This document shows, one piece after another, positions 44,473 through 53,353 of a stretch of 64,000 nt of DNA. Numbering within the stretch: the first letter of the stretch is position 1; each line of letters starts with the position of its first letter. Source of the DNA: Meridianimarinicoccus aquatilis (GTDB lineage: Bacteria > Pseudomonadota > Alphaproteobacteria > Rhodobacterales > Rhodobacteraceae); assembly GCF_004358675.1 (NCBI RefSeq), contig NZ_SMZO01000014.1, forward strand, positions 1 through 64,000, in the 5' to 3' direction. The translations under genes and the position numbers were made by a program. A model generated the notes under the pieces. The model was given only the letters and a program-made list of their open reading frames with translations, made no database searches and was not told the DNA's origin.

Positions 44473-45057
44473 TTACTGCAATAGCCGCGACAGTGTTGGT
44501 TGGTCTGGCAAACCGGTTTGCTCCAGTTGTTCTGCCATCTGATAGGCCGCCAACGCATCCGACAAGCCCGTCTCGCCAGACCCCGGCGCGTACCCGGCTG
44601 CGGCCAGCGCAGCACGCACTTGCGCCAAAACCGGCCTGTAGACAAAAACCACGGACCCGTCATTTTGCAGCGTAACCAAGTCTGCTTCATCGGTGAGGGC
44701 GCGCGGCAGGAGGTAAGCAATCAGTTCCTGCGCGCCCCGCTCCACGATCTCTTCCGGATGCGCGGCGCAATACTGTTCGAGCAGTCCCAACAACAGGCCC
44801 GGCGATTGCCAAGCCGTCAGGTCAAAGATATCCGGCATGAACCGGTTATGCGCGGTCAGATACCCGGTCAGCCACGCCGCAGACAGTTGACGCTGCAGAC
44901 CTTCTGGCTCCCATTCGGTGAACGCGGCACAACTTGCACGGCCCGGCCCCTCGACCACATAGGGCATTTCTTGCGCCGACGCTGACTGGGCAAGCATGCT
45001 CAGGAGAAGCGTCAGCGCAGAAATCGCCTTCCACATCGCTGTCTGGCGACGTCTCAC
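44473..45057 (-). CDS. Secreted protein with C-terminal peptidoglycan-binding domain
   Basis: 194 residues starting at GTG 45057, which shares GTGA with the stop of the upstream VPLPA protein; ATG 45036 (seven codons in) is the alternative. An n-region MRRRQTAMWK and hydrophobic AISALTLLLSMLAQSASA give a signal peptide. The middle has two cysteines (RASCAAF, LEQYCAAH). The last 50 residues (VRAALAAAGYAPGSGETGLSDALAAYQ) look like a PG_binding_1 domain. It is probably periplasmic and bound to the wall; no enzyme motif was seen. Confidence 0.75.
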   Translation of the reverse strand: MRRRQTAMWKAISALTLLLSMLAQSASAQEMPYVVEGPGRASCAAFTEWEPEGLQRQLSAAWLTGYLTAHNRFMPDIFDLTAWQSPGLLLGLLEQYCAAHPEEIVERGAQELIAYLLPRALTDEADLVTLQNDGSVVFVYRPVLAQVRAALAAAGYAPGSGETGLSDALAAYQMAEQLEQTGLPDQPTLSRLLQ

Positions 45058-46373
45058 GCCACGCGGCGTTTGCGGCGCGACAGCACACCAAGACCGCCCA
45101 AACCGGCCAGCATCAACGCTGCGGCAGGCGGCAACGGAACCGCGGCATCCGTGTCAACGACAATGGCCGTCTGCGTCAGGTTCGACGTTGAACCGGTCCC
45201 AGAGAACATGAATCCCGCGACAAAGGTTGTGATGTTATCGGGGTCAAGCATCAGCGCCTCGCTGATCCCCAGCACCTCGAAAGTGGTTACGTTCGTGTAA
45301 CCCTCGGCGACGAAATCCAGCACTTCACCCGGCAAAAGGCTAAAGGACGTTCCATCAGGAAGAACCAATGTGTAGCCGTCAGGATCGTTGACCGCGCTCA
45401 GCGTTGGCGCCTGAAACTTGGCCACGGTGCCGCCGTTTTCCAGAACATACGTGTATCCAACCGCGATTTCCGGATCGACGAATACGAAACCCGTTCCGGC
45501 CGAAGAGACGTCAAAACTGAAGCTGGGGCCGCCGGTCGCCCCGACCGTTGCCGTGGTCGGAAGCAGCGGCGCAGATTGACTAGAGCCATCTGCTGCGCCG
45601 AAACCGCTAAAACGAAGGGGATAGGTATCAGCTTCGCTCTCAATTATTTCTTCAAATAGCTCGTCGCCGTCATCGCTTCTCACAATTTGTTCAAATGCCA
45701 ACGACGAGACCAGAACCTCGTTGAAGTCCGGTATCGCGCCAACCGAGGTCTCAAACCAGTTTTCTGCTCCGGCAAGAAAAAGGACCATTCCGTCAGTGTC
45801 GATATGCAGTTGTGGGGCTTCTTCTGCAACCAGCGCGATCACGTCCAAACGCTCTCCGCCTACTCCAGCGACGATATCGTTCAGAGCGTAAACCGCTGTA
45901 CTGGTGGTAACTAGGCTGCCAACGTTCCTGCCATCGGACACCGCCCGGAAGGTAGATACACCGCGTCTGCGGCCAAGAAACTGCGTGTCTTCTTCACCGG
46001 TTGACACAAGTCCGGTGTCGATTCCCAAAAGAAAATCAGCGTCGAATGTCCAAGTACCCGTTACTGAACCCGTGCTGATAACATTGTAATCTTCTGAAAC
46101 GGGAACATCGGTCGGTGACGAAGGAATCTGCGTGGGGTCAAACACGTCGATTTCCTCGGTCAGGATGCGGATGTGTTCGTCGAAGAAGATGTACGGGTCT
46201 GACAAAAATGGGTTGGGATCGCGATAGCCGGGATGCCCTTGCAGGGTGATAATATCCTGTGTCACCGCCTGAGTTGTTGTGACTTGAAATATTGATGCCG
46301 CGTTGGCCGGGCCAAAAGCCACCAAGCCACTTACGACCGTTAAAATTGCAGACCCGGCAATATTGCTTCTCAC
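45054..46373 (-). CDS. VPLPA-CTERM sorting-domain surface protein
   Basis: 439 residues from GTG 46373, with AAGGA 7-8 bases upstream. A signal peptide (MRSNIAGSAILTVVSGLVAFG, cut near ANA) leads into an acidic, beta-rich chain without a named domain. The C-terminus is VPLPPAAALMLAGLGGLGVLSRRKRR, the VPLPA-type PEP-CTERM signal recognised by a proteobacterial exosortase. The protein is thus expected to be delivered to the cell surface or matrix. No exosortase gene is in the window. It is coupled to a peptidoglycan-binding protein gene. Confidence 0.88.
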   Translation of the reverse strand: MRSNIAGSAILTVVSGLVAFGPANAASIFQVTTTQAVTQDIITLQGHPGYRDPNPFLSDPYIFFDEHIRILTEEIDVFDPTQIPSSPTDVPVSEDYNVISTGSVTGTWTFDADFLLGIDTGLVSTGEEDTQFLGRRRGVSTFRAVSDGRNVGSLVTTSTAVYALNDIVAGVGGERLDVIALVAEEAPQLHIDTDGMVLFLAGAENWFETSVGAIPDFNEVLVSSLAFEQIVRSDDGDELFEEIIESEADTYPLRFSGFGAADGSSQSAPLLPTTATVGATGGPSFSFDVSSAGTGFVFVDPEIAVGYTYVLENGGTVAKFQAPTLSAVNDPDGYTLVLPDGTSFSLLPGEVLDFVAEGYTNVTTFEVLGISEALMLDPDNITTFVAGFMFSGTGSTSNLTQTAIVVDTDAAVPLPPAAALMLAGLGGLGVLSRRKRRVA

Positions 46374-46454
46374 TTTAATGTTCCTTTGTTTGAAAATTTC
46401 CTGATTTTCACCAGATCGCCCCCCGAAGGCTATGTTAACGGAACGTGAAAGTCA

Positions 46455-47156
46455 CTACGGCCTTTGCCAAGAACCTGGCATGTCGGAGCGTGGCGTCTTT
46501 TTTGGGGCCTTTATCCAACCCAGCGCCCAGTCGGACCGAGACAGAAGCGGTTTGAGAAGGGAGTTTTCCCGCACCTTGGCCTTTGCCTTTTCAATCTGCA
46601 TCACGTCATCAACCCGGCGGTCCAGAAACGCCCATGTCCGGGCGTGATCGTCGCTATCGTCGCCCAGCCAATACAGAACCGTTGCAGAATAGACCCCGGC
46701 CAACGTTCCGCGTTTTGTGTACCAGTTGTAGTCTTCTGATTTGTCACCCAACACATCCCATATCCGGTCAACCGTGCCCCAAACCAGCTTTGCGCCATCC
46801 CCCGCGTACATCGGCAACGCGAACAAAGTACTGCCCCGGCGCACCAATTCCTTGTCCTCTACCGCTTCAAGCCGGAACCGGACGGCCGCCGCGACCCGGT
46901 CGCGAAACCGCATTTCGCTAAGGTCAGCCATGCGAAGGCGACGCCCCATCTCATCATCCCCTGCTTTATGATAGGCAATGGCAAGATCGACAGCGCCGCG
47001 CGGGCACACAGCATCGGCAGTTGCCTGATCAATCTTTGCATCCGCACTCGCCATGCGAAACGCCTTGTGCGACCACCCGTCAAAAGGGACATGCGGGGTG
47101 ATTGCGCCCAAAAGGCGGGCGGTCACTGTGTCTTGCTGGGAAGCATCCTGGGTCAT
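46455..47156 (-). CDS. COQ9-type ubiquinone biosynthesis protein
   Basis: 233 residues from ATG 47156 behind AGGAG, with the longer frame to 47207 discarded. A TetR-like helical fold with VPFDGWSHKAFRMASADAKID, MRFRDRVAAAVRFRLEAVEDKELVRRG, YAGDGAKLVWGTVDRIWDVLGD and TVLYWLGDDSDDHARTWAFLDRRVDDV is the COQ9 pattern. COQ9 binds lipid and helps COQ7 hydroxylate the quinone ring. It is divergent from rpsU. Confidence 0.92.
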   Translation of the reverse strand: MTQDASQQDTVTARLLGAITPHVPFDGWSHKAFRMASADAKIDQATADAVCPRGAVDLAIAYHKAGDDEMGRRLRMADLSEMRFRDRVAAAVRFRLEAVEDKELVRRGSTLFALPMYAGDGAKLVWGTVDRIWDVLGDKSEDYNWYTKRGTLAGVYSATVLYWLGDDSDDHARTWAFLDRRVDDVMQIEKAKAKVRENSLLKPLLSRSDWALGWIKAPKKTPRSDMPGSWQRP

Positions 47157-47200
47157 GATTTCTCCTGCGTTGGACCGGTTGTTGGCCTTGGTTGGCTGTA

Positions 47201-47229
47201 TGGACAAACTAGGTGGCCTTTGCTATACG
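47201..47229 (+). promoter_or_regulatory. Sigma-70 promoter candidate for rpsU
   Basis: TGGACA (47201-47206) and TATACG (47224-47229) are 17 bases apart, giving a 5/6 match to TTGACA and a plausible -10. The start would lie near 47236, with a short leader before the AGGTGGTG ribosome site and ATG 47282. Confidence 0.55.
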
Positions 47230-47281
47230 GCCACTTCCTGCAATTCATGCAATCTTTAACCTAGAAAGGTGGTGACACCAC

Positions 47282-47488
47282 ATGCAGGTCAGTGTCCGCG
47301 ACAACAATGTTGATCAAGCGCTCCGTGCGCTCAAGAAAAAGCTCCAGCGCGAAGGCGTTTTCCGTGAAATGAAGCTCAAGCAGCATTTCGAGAAGCCGTC
47401 CGAGAAAAAAGCGCGCGAGAAGGCAGAGGCGATTCGCCGTGCCCGTAAGCTCGCACGCAAGAAAGCTCAGCGCGAAGGGCTTCTCTGA
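47282..47488 (+). CDS. rpsU: 30S ribosomal protein S21
   Basis: 68 residues. [31 protein letters not shown] and the lysine/arginine-rich helical tail ([19 protein letters not shown]) are typical of S21. It helps position mRNA near the anti-Shine-Dalgarno end of 16S rRNA. It stands alone, with its own promoter candidate and an intrinsic terminator. Confidence 0.98.
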   Translation: MQVSVRDNNVDQALRALKKKLQREGVFREMKLKQHFEKPSEKKAREKAEAIRRARKLARKKAQREGLL

Positions 47489-47530
47489 AGCTTCGACATC
47501 GCAGACTGACGGCACGTGTCGTCCTACACG

Positions 47531-47559
47531 AAACCCCCGTGACGCTTGTCCGGGGGTTT
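47531..47559 (+). terminator. Intrinsic terminator after rpsU
   Basis: AAACCCCCG and CGGGGGTTT form a 9-bp stem with an 11-base loop, then TTTT with GCTTTT. It begins 42 bases after the rpsU stop. Confidence 0.85.
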
Positions 47560-47687
47560 TGCTTTTGTGAGGCGCAGAAATGCTGCGCGCCCTTGAACAG
47601 GGGCACCCCACTTCACGCACAGGCGATGACCTTGGGGTGACGCGTTTCGGGACTTATCTGTAAGGATCAAGCCAACAAGGAAAATCC

Positions 47688-48389
47688 ATGTCAGCCCTTT
47701 CAGACTTCCCGATTACCGCCCGCTGGCCCGCACAGCATCCCGACCGCATCCAGCTTTATTCCTTCCCGACCCCGAACGGCGTGAAGGTATCCATCGCGTT
47801 GGAGGAACTGGGCCTGCCCTACGAAGCGCACAAGGTCACGTTGTCGGACGCGGATGTGAAATCCGACGCCTTCCTGTCGCTCAACCCCAACAACAAGATC
47901 CCCGCGATCATCGACCCCGACGGTCCCGACGGCGCGCCGCTGGCACTTTTCGAATCCGGCGCGATCCTGATCTATCTGGCGGAAAAGGCGGGAGCCCTGA
48001 TCGGCAACACGCCTGCAGAACGATACGAGGTCTTACAATGGCTGATGTTCCAGATGGGCGGGGTTGGCCCGATGCTGGGACAACTTGGGTATTTCTATGC
48101 GTTCAAGGGATCTGAAATTGAAGATGCCCGCCCGCGTGAACGCTATATCGGCGAGGCGCGCCGCCTACTTGCCGTTGTGGAAAAGCAACTGTCTGGGCGC
48201 GATTGGATGACAGGGGAATTCACCATTGCCGACATCGCCATAGGGCCGTGGCTCACCGCCATCGAAAAAACCTATAAAGCGGGTGACGTAACCGGCATCA
48301 GGGACTTGCCCAATGTTCAGGCCTATCTGGCACGATTTGCAGCACGGCCCGCGGTGCAAGCAGGATGTTCTGTTCCGCCGCGCGATTGA
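47688..48389 (+). CDS. Glutathione S-transferase, YghU/YfcG-like
   Basis: 233 residues. The N-terminal thioredoxin fold contains IQLYSFPTPNGVKVSIALEELGLPYEAH, NPNNKIPAIIDPD and the SNAIL-like FESGAILIYLAEKAG. The helical C-domain has WLMFQMGGVGPMLGQLGYFY and FTIADIAIGPWL. The TPNGxKVS active-site region and the GVGPM(L)GQ block are those of the Nu class (YfcG/YghU), disulphide reductases that bind two glutathiones. It is cytoplasmic. Confidence 0.92.
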   Translation: MSALSDFPITARWPAQHPDRIQLYSFPTPNGVKVSIALEELGLPYEAHKVTLSDADVKSDAFLSLNPNNKIPAIIDPDGPDGAPLALFESGAILIYLAEKAGALIGNTPAERYEVLQWLMFQMGGVGPMLGQLGYFYAFKGSEIEDARPRERYIGEARRLLAVVEKQLSGRDWMTGEFTIADIAIGPWLTAIEKTYKAGDVTGIRDLPNVQAYLARFAARPAVQAGCSVPPRD

Positions 48390-48453
48390 CAGGCCCATGA
48401 TCAAGGCAACGTTCGGGGCTCAACCTAAGCACCGCGCACTTCAGACCCTAAGC

Positions 48454-48490
48454 AAAAGAAAACCGCCGCTCGGACAAATCCGAACGGCGG
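48454..48490 (-). terminator. Intrinsic terminator after rplT
   Basis: On the minus strand CCGCCG-T-TCGGA pairs with TCCGA-G-CGGCGG, an 11-bp stem with one T-G wobble and a TTTG loop. TTTTCTTTT follows. It lies 28 bases after the rplT stop. Confidence 0.9.
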
Positions 48491-48517
48491 CATCATCAAT
48501 CAGGTCTGTGACGCGGC

Positions 48518-48883
48518 TTAAGCTGGCAGCGCGTCACGTGCCTTTTCAACAATCGCGTTGAAGGCAACAGGTTCGTTCACTGCCAGATCGGCCAGAACCT
48601 TGCGATCCACTTCGATACCGGCCAGCGAAAGACCATTGATGAACCGGGAATAGGTCATCGTTACGTCGAATTCGCGAACACCTGCATTGATCCGTTGGAT
48701 CCACAAAGCGCGGAAATTGCGCTTGCGGTTCTTACGGTCGCGCGTGGCGTACTGGTTCGCCTTGTCGACGGCCTGTGCGGCTGTCTTGAAGGTATTCTTG
48801 CGACGGCCGTAGTAACCTTTGGCGGCGTCAGTGATTTTCTTGTGGCGGGCGTGGGTGACCGTGCCCCCTTTGGTACGTGACAT
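48518..48883 (-). CDS. rplT: 50S ribosomal protein L20
   Basis: 121 residues. The basic N-terminal extension ([32 protein letters not shown]) that threads into 23S rRNA and the globular domain ([38 protein letters not shown]) are complete. L20 is also an autogenous regulator of rpmI-rplT in many bacteria. It is 12 bases downstream of rpmI. Confidence 0.98.
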   Translation of the reverse strand: MSRTKGGTVTHARHKKITDAAKGYYGRRKNTFKTAAQAVDKANQYATRDRKNRKRNFRALWIQRINAGVREFDVTMTYSRFINGLSLAGIEVDRKVLADLAVNEPVAFNAIVEKARDALPA

Positions 48884-48895
48884 CTCAGGCTCTCC

Positions 48896-49096
48896 TTAAC
48901 GGGCGTAGGGCATGTAGGACTTGACGATCTTCTCGTCCGGCTTCGACAGGATTGTGGTCCCGCGTGCGGTACGAATGAATTTCGTAGACCGTTTGATCAT
49001 GCCGTGACGCTTGCCTGCCTGGCCTGCTACGACGCGGCCAGAGGCCGTCACCTTAAAGCGTTTTTTCGCGCTCGATTTCGTCTTCATCTTGGGCAT
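48896..49096 (-). CDS. rpmI: 50S ribosomal protein L35
   Basis: 66 residues from ATG 49096, preceded by AAGGAGCTGG on the minus strand; the longer frame to 49144 was rejected. [22 protein letters not shown] and [19 protein letters not shown] are the L35 signature. It is the first gene of rpmI-rplT. infC, often upstream in other bacteria, is not here. Confidence 0.98.
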   Translation of the reverse strand: MPKMKTKSSAKKRFKVTASGRVVAGQAGKRHGMIKRSTKFIRTARGTTILSKPDEKIVKSYMPYAR

Positions 49097-49176
49097 TTCC
49101 AGCTCCTTCCACATGGGCGGTTTTCCCGCGACTCGGCATGCCACTCTGGCCGGTCACGCGGTCGATAGAGCGCGCC

Positions 49177-49204
49177 GTATAAACCGGCTTGGCCGGACGC
49201 GCAA
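49177..49204 (-). promoter_or_regulatory. Promoter candidate for rpmI-rplT
   Basis: On the minus strand TTGCGC (49199-49204) and TTATAC (49177-49182) are 16 bases apart (17 if TATACG is used). A perfect TTGACA at 49206-49211 lies a little too far upstream to pair with it. The leader of about 75 bases contains a GCCGGTTTATAC-adjacent GGCC/GGCC hairpin. The rest of the 279-base gap up to pyk has a GGCGGCGC/GCGCCGCC hairpin at 49341-49366 without a T-run. Confidence 0.4.
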
Positions 49205-49375
49205 CTGTCAAGTTGAGGGGATGTGGCGGGAGGCCCGGACCCGCGGTTCATAGACCGGGATTTGCAGGGGTTTGCGCCGGATCGCCTTACTTTTCAAAGG
49301 TTGCCGCGGTGAGAGACCCCACCACAACAGATATCAATTCGGCGGCGCAGGAAAAGCCGCGCCGCCCAAATCCCA

Positions 49376-50821
49376 TCAGCCGGGTTCCGCCGTAAAGATG
49401 AGACGTTCTTCACAGGGCGCCACGCGCAGGATGTTCGTTGTCCCGGACGTATTGAACGGCACCCCGGCGGTTACCACGATGAAATCATCCGGTCCGGCAA
49501 TGTCCATCGCACGGGCGGCCCGCGCCGCGCTGACCACAGCCATTTTGAACCGTTCAACCTCGTCGGTAACGGCGCAATTCATACCCCAAACAAGGCTCAG
49601 ACGCCGAGCTGTCCGTTCGAACGGCGTCAGGGCAATGATCGGAACTGCCGGGCGTTCACGCGCCACAAGCGACGCTGTCACGCCGGAATGCGTGAAACAG
49701 CAGATCGCCTTGACGCCCGACGCTTCTGCCAGTTGCCGTGCCGCTGCCACCATACCGTCGGCAATGGTGCTCCGCACCACTTCGCGAGAGGATTCAAGGA
49801 TGTTGCGATAATTCGGGTCGCGCTCTACCTCTTCGGCAACGTTGTTCATCGTCTTGACCGCTTCTATGGGGAACGATCCCGCTGCGGATTCAGCCGACAG
49901 CATGATCGCGTCTGCGCCCTCATAGATCGCCGTCGCAACGTCTGACACTTCGGCCCGTGTGGGCATCGGGCTGTCGATCATCGACTCGAGCATCTGTGTC
50001 GCAACGATGACCGGCTTGGCTGCCTTACGGCATTTGCGGATCAGCATTTTCTGGATCGGTGGCACATTCTGAACCGGAAGTTCCACACCCAGATCACCAC
50101 GCGCCACCATGATGCCGTCAGACGCCTCAAGGATTTCTTCAAATGCATCCACGGCTGCGGGTTTTTCGATCTTTGACAAAACCGCCGCGCGGCCCTGCGC
50201 CAACGCGCGCGCTTCTTGGACGTCGGCGACACGCTGGACAAAGGAAAGAGCAAGCCAATCCACACCCAGTTCGCAAACGAATTCCAGATCACGGCGATCT
50301 TTTTCAGACAGCGCAGCAAGCGGCAGAACGACATCGGGAACGTTCACGCCCTTTCGGTTGGAAATTTCACCGCCGGCGACAACCTTACAATCCGCGAAAT
50401 CCGCGCCACAGTTTTCCACTTTCACACGGATCTTGCCGTCATTGACGAGCAGCGTCGCACCAGGCTCCAGCGCCTCGAAAATTTCGGGGTGCGGCAGGTT
50501 CACGCGCGAGCTATCGCCTTCGGCTTGATCAAGGTCGAAGCGGAATTCCTGCCCGACCTTCAACATTTCCGACCCGTTCGCGAACACGCCGCATCGAAGC
50601 TTTGGCCCCTGAAGGTCGGCGAGAATTGCGATCGGGTGCCCGTATTCCTTTTCGACCTTGCGGATAATCGCGTGTCGCTCGGCAATTTCGGCGTGGTCGC
50701 CATGGCTCATGTTAAGGCGAAACACATCGGCCCCGGCTTCGAACAAGGCGCTGATCATTTCATAGTCGTTGGATGCCGGGCCCAATGTGGCCACGATCTT
50801 GATACTGCGGTTCCGGTGCAT
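49376..50821 (-). CDS. pyk: Pyruvate kinase
   Basis: 481 residues from ATG 50821, with GGGAGG at 6 bases; the in-frame extension to 50875 lacks a site. The N-terminus IKIVATLGPASNDYEMISALFEAGADVFRLNMSHG, the active-site helix VARGDLGVELPVQNVPPIQK, and TQMLESMIDSPMPTRAEVSDVATAIYEGADAIMLS are diagnostic. The C-terminal regulatory domain is present. It makes ATP and pyruvate from phosphoenolpyruvate. Confidence 0.98.
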   Translation of the reverse strand: MHRNRSIKIVATLGPASNDYEMISALFEAGADVFRLNMSHGDHAEIAERHAIIRKVEKEYGHPIAILADLQGPKLRCGVFANGSEMLKVGQEFRFDLDQAEGDSSRVNLPHPEIFEALEPGATLLVNDGKIRVKVENCGADFADCKVVAGGEISNRKGVNVPDVVLPLAALSEKDRRDLEFVCELGVDWLALSFVQRVADVQEARALAQGRAAVLSKIEKPAAVDAFEEILEASDGIMVARGDLGVELPVQNVPPIQKMLIRKCRKAAKPVIVATQMLESMIDSPMPTRAEVSDVATAIYEGADAIMLSAESAAGSFPIEAVKTMNNVAEEVERDPNYRNILESSREVVRSTIADGMVAAARQLAEASGVKAICCFTHSGVTASLVARERPAVPIIALTPFERTARRLSLVWGMNCAVTDEVERFKMAVVSAARAARAMDIAGPDDFIVVTAGVPFNTSGTTNILRVAPCEERLIFTAEPG

Positions 50822-51200
50822 GGAAACCTCCCTGGATGTCGGCTCGGCATAGTGTGCCGCGAAAGCCGAAAACATTTTATAACCGATAGCGGTAACAAAC
50901 TGACAGTCATTTCGCGCATTTTGCCGAACACGGCAACCACCGATCCTGTCTTGTGCGATTAAGAGCCATAATTGTGACGTTCACTCGACAGTCAGGTGAC
51001 GTGATGCCCAATTTCTCTGCGCCTACGCTAAACTTCAACCACAGCGCTGCCAATCCCCTCCGATGTACCCTTTAAGCGCGAAATGTTGCCCAAAGCGGCC
51101 AGATTGCGCAGATCGACAAAAATAGTTGGAACCAGCCCCCCCCCTTTTTGCCGCGCCGGACACACCATATAGGAAGGGACAGAAGCGAAAGGACCTCACG
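50822..51200. other. Intergenic region between pyk and DUF1244
   Basis: 379 bases between divergent genes. A TATAAA at 50876-50881 (minus strand), with a poor -35, may serve pyk. CATATAGG at 51165-51172 with upstream TTGCCG may serve the DUF1244 gene. A run of nine C bases precedes CTTTTT at 51136-51149. No repeat, RNA family or open frame could be supported. Confidence 0.5.
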
Positions 51201-51497
51201 ATGGACGACCAGACCAAAACCGAACTAGAAGCCGCAGCATTCCGCCGTCTGCGCGATCATTTGGCCGAACGCACAGATGTGCAAAACATCGATATGATGA
51301 ACCTGACGGGGTTTTGCCGGAACTGTTTGAGTCGCTGGTATCAGGAAGCCGCCGCCGAGCGTGGGCTTGAGATGGAAAAGGAAACAGCCCGAACGGAAGT
51401 CTACGGCATGCCCTATTCCGAGTGGAAAGAAAAATACCAGACCGAGGCCACCGACGCACAAAAAGCGGCCTTTGACACCGCGCAAAAAGCGCACTGA
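51201..51497 (+). CDS. DUF1244 family protein
   Basis: 98 residues from ATG 51201 behind AAAGGA; the 25-codon extension to 51126 was rejected. The compact Cys-containing block IDMMNLTGFCRNCLSRWYQEAAAERGLEM and VYGMPYSEWKEKYQTEA match DUF1244, small helical proteins with a conserved FCRNCL motif. The role is unknown. There is no signal peptide. Confidence 0.9.
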   Translation: MDDQTKTELEAAAFRRLRDHLAERTDVQNIDMMNLTGFCRNCLSRWYQEAAAERGLEMEKETARTEVYGMPYSEWKEKYQTEATDAQKAAFDTAQKAH

Positions 51498-51547
51498 TTT
51501 AGAGGTGTTGACGTCGCAGGGCAACCGAACCGCGCCCTGCGAAACTT

Positions 51548-53353
51548 CTAGGCGCTTAGTTCAACAAGCTTCTTGGCGTAACCGCGCGGGGTAAAAAGAC
51601 GCGTGCCGTCGCCGGTTTCAAGCAGCTTTGATTGGCTAGAGCCGACCAGCACGACCGTCAGCATATCCACTTCGTCCACATCGAGCTGATCCAGACGACG
51701 ATAGCGCAGGTGCTCCTCAGGGCGGCCAAGAGAGCTGGCCAGCAACACAGGCGTATCAACCGGGCGATGGCGCAGCAGGATATCACGGGCTTCGGCCAAA
51801 AGAGTCCGGCGGCGTTTGGATACCGGATTGTAGAAGGCGATTACAAAATCCCCCTCTGCTGCGGCTTTCAGCCTTTTCAGAATATCATCACGCGGCGTCA
51901 GAAGATCTGATAGCGAAATGGCGCAGAAATCATGCCCAAGCGGTGCCCCGGCGCGCGCCGCGGCTCCCTGCAGAGCCGATACGCCCGGTGCGCTCAGCAC
52001 CTGAACCCTGCGCGCTGCATCCGTGACACCGCCCGCTCCGTCACCGCGCGACAGCAACTCGAAGACCAGCGAGCCCATCGCGTAAATGCCGGCATCGCCC
52101 GAACAGATAATGGCAACATTCCGCCCCTTACCAGCCTCTTCCAACGCATACCGACAGCGATCTTCTTCGCCGCCCAATGGAAAATCAGCGCGCGGCTTAC
52201 CCGATGCAATCGGCCCCAAAAGGTCAATGTAAAGCCCATAGCCCACCAACTCATCCGCCTGCGCGACCATGCGGCTCGCTTCGGGTGTGCGCCATACCGC
52301 ATCCCCCGGCCCGATGCCGACCAACGACACCCGGCCACGTCCGCGCCCCGCAAGAGGCCCCGACAAAACATCCGGCGACCGGGCGATGGCGCAGGTGGCG
52401 TTCGCGGTTTTTGATTTCGGCAGAACAAGTTGCGCATCTGGTCCAGCCACGGCCAACGCTGCCCCTTCGGACACGCCGTGACACCCCACCTCAGCAAAGA
52501 CGACATCTGACGGCGTAGCAAGCCGGTCTGCCTGCGCTTCGAGTTCAGCCGCTGTGAACAGACGCAGAGGGACGTCAAGCCGCGCGGCGAGGGCGTTCAT
52601 CGCTGCCTCGTCAGCCTTAAGATCCAAAGTCGCAACCGCCGCAACGGCCCCTTGAGCAACCCCAGCTTGCGCCAAAGATGCCTGAGCTAGTTCCCAAAGC
52701 TCTGCCGGGTCGCAACCTCGCGCGCAGCCAACGCCCAAAACGTGCCGTTGCGGATGGTAGACCAGTTGCGCAGGGCTCCCGCTTTGCGGTTGTTCGGTCA
52801 CCGAAATGCACACCTCACCGGTCGGCACATGGGGAAGGTCGAACACTGACTCGCCCGACATTTGCGCGCCCTTACCAGACAACAGTGCCGCCATGACCGG
52901 CTTTGCGTCTTCAGGATTTGCCAACCTGTACCCCGCTGGCGGCGTATCCAATGCGACACCAAGGGCAACATCTCCCGCCGTGGTCACAGCGGCCGCACCG
53001 CCGAGTATCGCTGCAATGTCCCGCGCAAGCCGATTGGCGCCGCGGTGACCGCCAAGCAGCGGCACCACGACGGCACCATCATCGGAAACGGCCACGACAG
53101 GCGGCTCAGTCCGTTTGTCCGACAACAACGGCGCAACAGCGCGGATCAGGATACCGCTTGCACAGACACCGACCACCGGAACACCTGCCGCAAACAAGTC
53201 GCGCACATGGGCCAGAGCATCGGCAAAACCGACATCAGGCGCATCAACACGCCCCTCGCGGCCATGCAAGGCGGCACCAAGGTGATCGGCCACGCGCCTC
53301 GCAACAGGTTCGCCCGAACGATTGATGCACAGCACCACAGGTTTCACAGCCAC
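51548..53353 (-). CDS. cobJ: CbiG/CobE-CobJ fusion: precorrin-3B C17-methyltransferase
   Basis: 601 residues from GTG 53353. Residues 1-130 are CbiG N-terminal-like (VGVCASGILIRAVAPLL, SDDGAVVVPLLGGHRGANRLA) and about 200-325 are the CbiG C-terminal/CobE domain (LGVGCARGCDPAELW, FAEVGCHGVSEGAAL, LVLPKSKTANATCAIAR). Residues 341-601 are CobJ (RVSLVGIGPGDAVWRTPEAS, ICSGDAGIYAMGS, VIAFYNPVSKRR). CobJ methylates C17 with ring contraction; CbiG opens the resulting lactone in the cobalt-early route, and CobE is its equivalent in the oxygen-dependent one. It is the last gene of the operon, overlapping cobI by 10 bases. Confidence 0.93.
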   Translation of the reverse strand: MAVKPVVLCINRSGEPVARRVADHLGAALHGREGRVDAPDVGFADALAHVRDLFAAGVPVVGVCASGILIRAVAPLLSDKRTEPPVVAVSDDGAVVVPLLGGHRGANRLARDIAAILGGAAAVTTAGDVALGVALDTPPAGYRLANPEDAKPVMAALLSGKGAQMSGESVFDLPHVPTGEVCISVTEQPQSGSPAQLVYHPQRHVLGVGCARGCDPAELWELAQASLAQAGVAQGAVAAVATLDLKADEAAMNALAARLDVPLRLFTAAELEAQADRLATPSDVVFAEVGCHGVSEGAALAVAGPDAQLVLPKSKTANATCAIARSPDVLSGPLAGRGRGRVSLVGIGPGDAVWRTPEASRMVAQADELVGYGLYIDLLGPIASGKPRADFPLGGEEDRCRYALEEAGKGRNVAIICSGDAGIYAMGSLVFELLSRGDGAGGVTDAARRVQVLSAPGVSALQGAAARAGAPLGHDFCAISLSDLLTPRDDILKRLKAAAEGDFVIAFYNPVSKRRRTLLAEARDILLRHRPVDTPVLLASSLGRPEEHLRYRRLDQLDVDEVDMLTVVLVGSSQSKLLETGDGTRLFTPRGYAKKLVELSA

